6,247 nt of DNA from an uncultured Porphyromonadaceae bacterium (GTDB lineage Bacteria; Bacteroidota; Bacteroidia; Bacteroidales; Muribaculaceae), in contig CAMWOD010000073.1 in assembly GCA_947175715.1 (NCBI GenBank), positions 1-6,247 of the forward strand. Direction: 5' to 3'. A model generated the notes under the pieces. The model did not search any database, was not told the origin of the DNA, and worked only from the letters and a program-made list of their open reading frames with translations. The translations under genes and the position numbers were made by a program. This document shows, piece by piece, positions 6,228 through 6,247 of this stretch; position 1 is the stretch's first letter; each line of letters begins with the position of its first letter.

Positions 6228-6247
6228 ATGTTTGAAGAATTCTCTTT
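6228..6247 (+). CDS. Possible start of a divergent gene (edge fragment)
   Basis: An ATG at 6228 follows a purine-rich AGAGAAA and reads M-F-E-E-F-S before the window ends. The A/T-rich upstream region suits a Bacteroidota start, but no TAnnTTTG box lies ahead of it on this strand. Six codons are too few to name a product or to be sure that it is a gene. Confidence 0.2.

Noticed and set aside
6176..6247. Minus-strand open frame from the right edge (about 22 codons to a TGA) as the end of another gene
   Set aside because: It is too short to judge, with no domain pattern, and the A/T-rich composition fits an intergenic region.

Overview
The window looks like a chromosomal stretch from a member of the Bacteroidota, most likely the order Bacteroidales (a Muribaculaceae-like genome is a guess from the moderate GC content and protein style). 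Three things support this. The leaders of the genes carry the Bacteroidota sigma-ABfr -7 element TAnnTTTG instead of a TATAAT box, Shine-Dalgarno sequences are essentially absent, and one gene encodes a DUF3078-type outer-membrane protein, a family typical of Bacteroidota.

Layout from left to right. (1) 1-562, plus strand: the 3' part of a TonB-family energy transducer, open at the left edge, with a charged TolA-like helix, a Gly/Thr linker and a TonB C-terminal domain. (2) 563-781: an intergenic region with a strong 20-pair hairpin at 664-708, immediately followed by and partly overlapping a promoter (TTG-N21-TACATTTG). (3) 782-1763, plus strand: a two-gene unit of a stand-alone CheY-like receiver and ribonuclease HII (rnhB), overlapping by 14 nt. 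(4) 1764-1857: a short gap with a second promoter of the same geometry (TTG-N21-TATCTTTG). (5) 1858-3693, plus strand: a Na/Pi-cotransporter family protein with a C-terminal PhoU-like domain. (6) 3690-6114, minus strand: a tightly coupled three-gene envelope operon (transcribed right to left) of a DUF3078 outer-membrane beta-barrel protein, a 195-aa exported protein and a 163-aa exported protein. The junctions are TAATG and ATGA. (7) 6115-6247: the upstream region of that operon with two candidate -7 boxes, and possibly the first codons of a divergent gene at the right edge.

The plus-strand genes are housekeeping in type: energy transduction to the outer membrane, phosphorelay signalling, removal of RNA from DNA, and phosphate transport. 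The convergent minus-strand operon is the least explained part. It encodes one probable outer-membrane protein and two small exported proteins that I do not recognise, with translational coupling that suggests they work together. The transporter and the last operon gene converge with no gap and share one TTAA as both stop codons.

I see no mobile element, tRNA, rRNA, CRISPR array or phage gene. The best candidates for something undescribed are the three-gene envelope operon and the receiver-rnhB coupling. Neither is dramatic, and most of the window is ordinary core genome.
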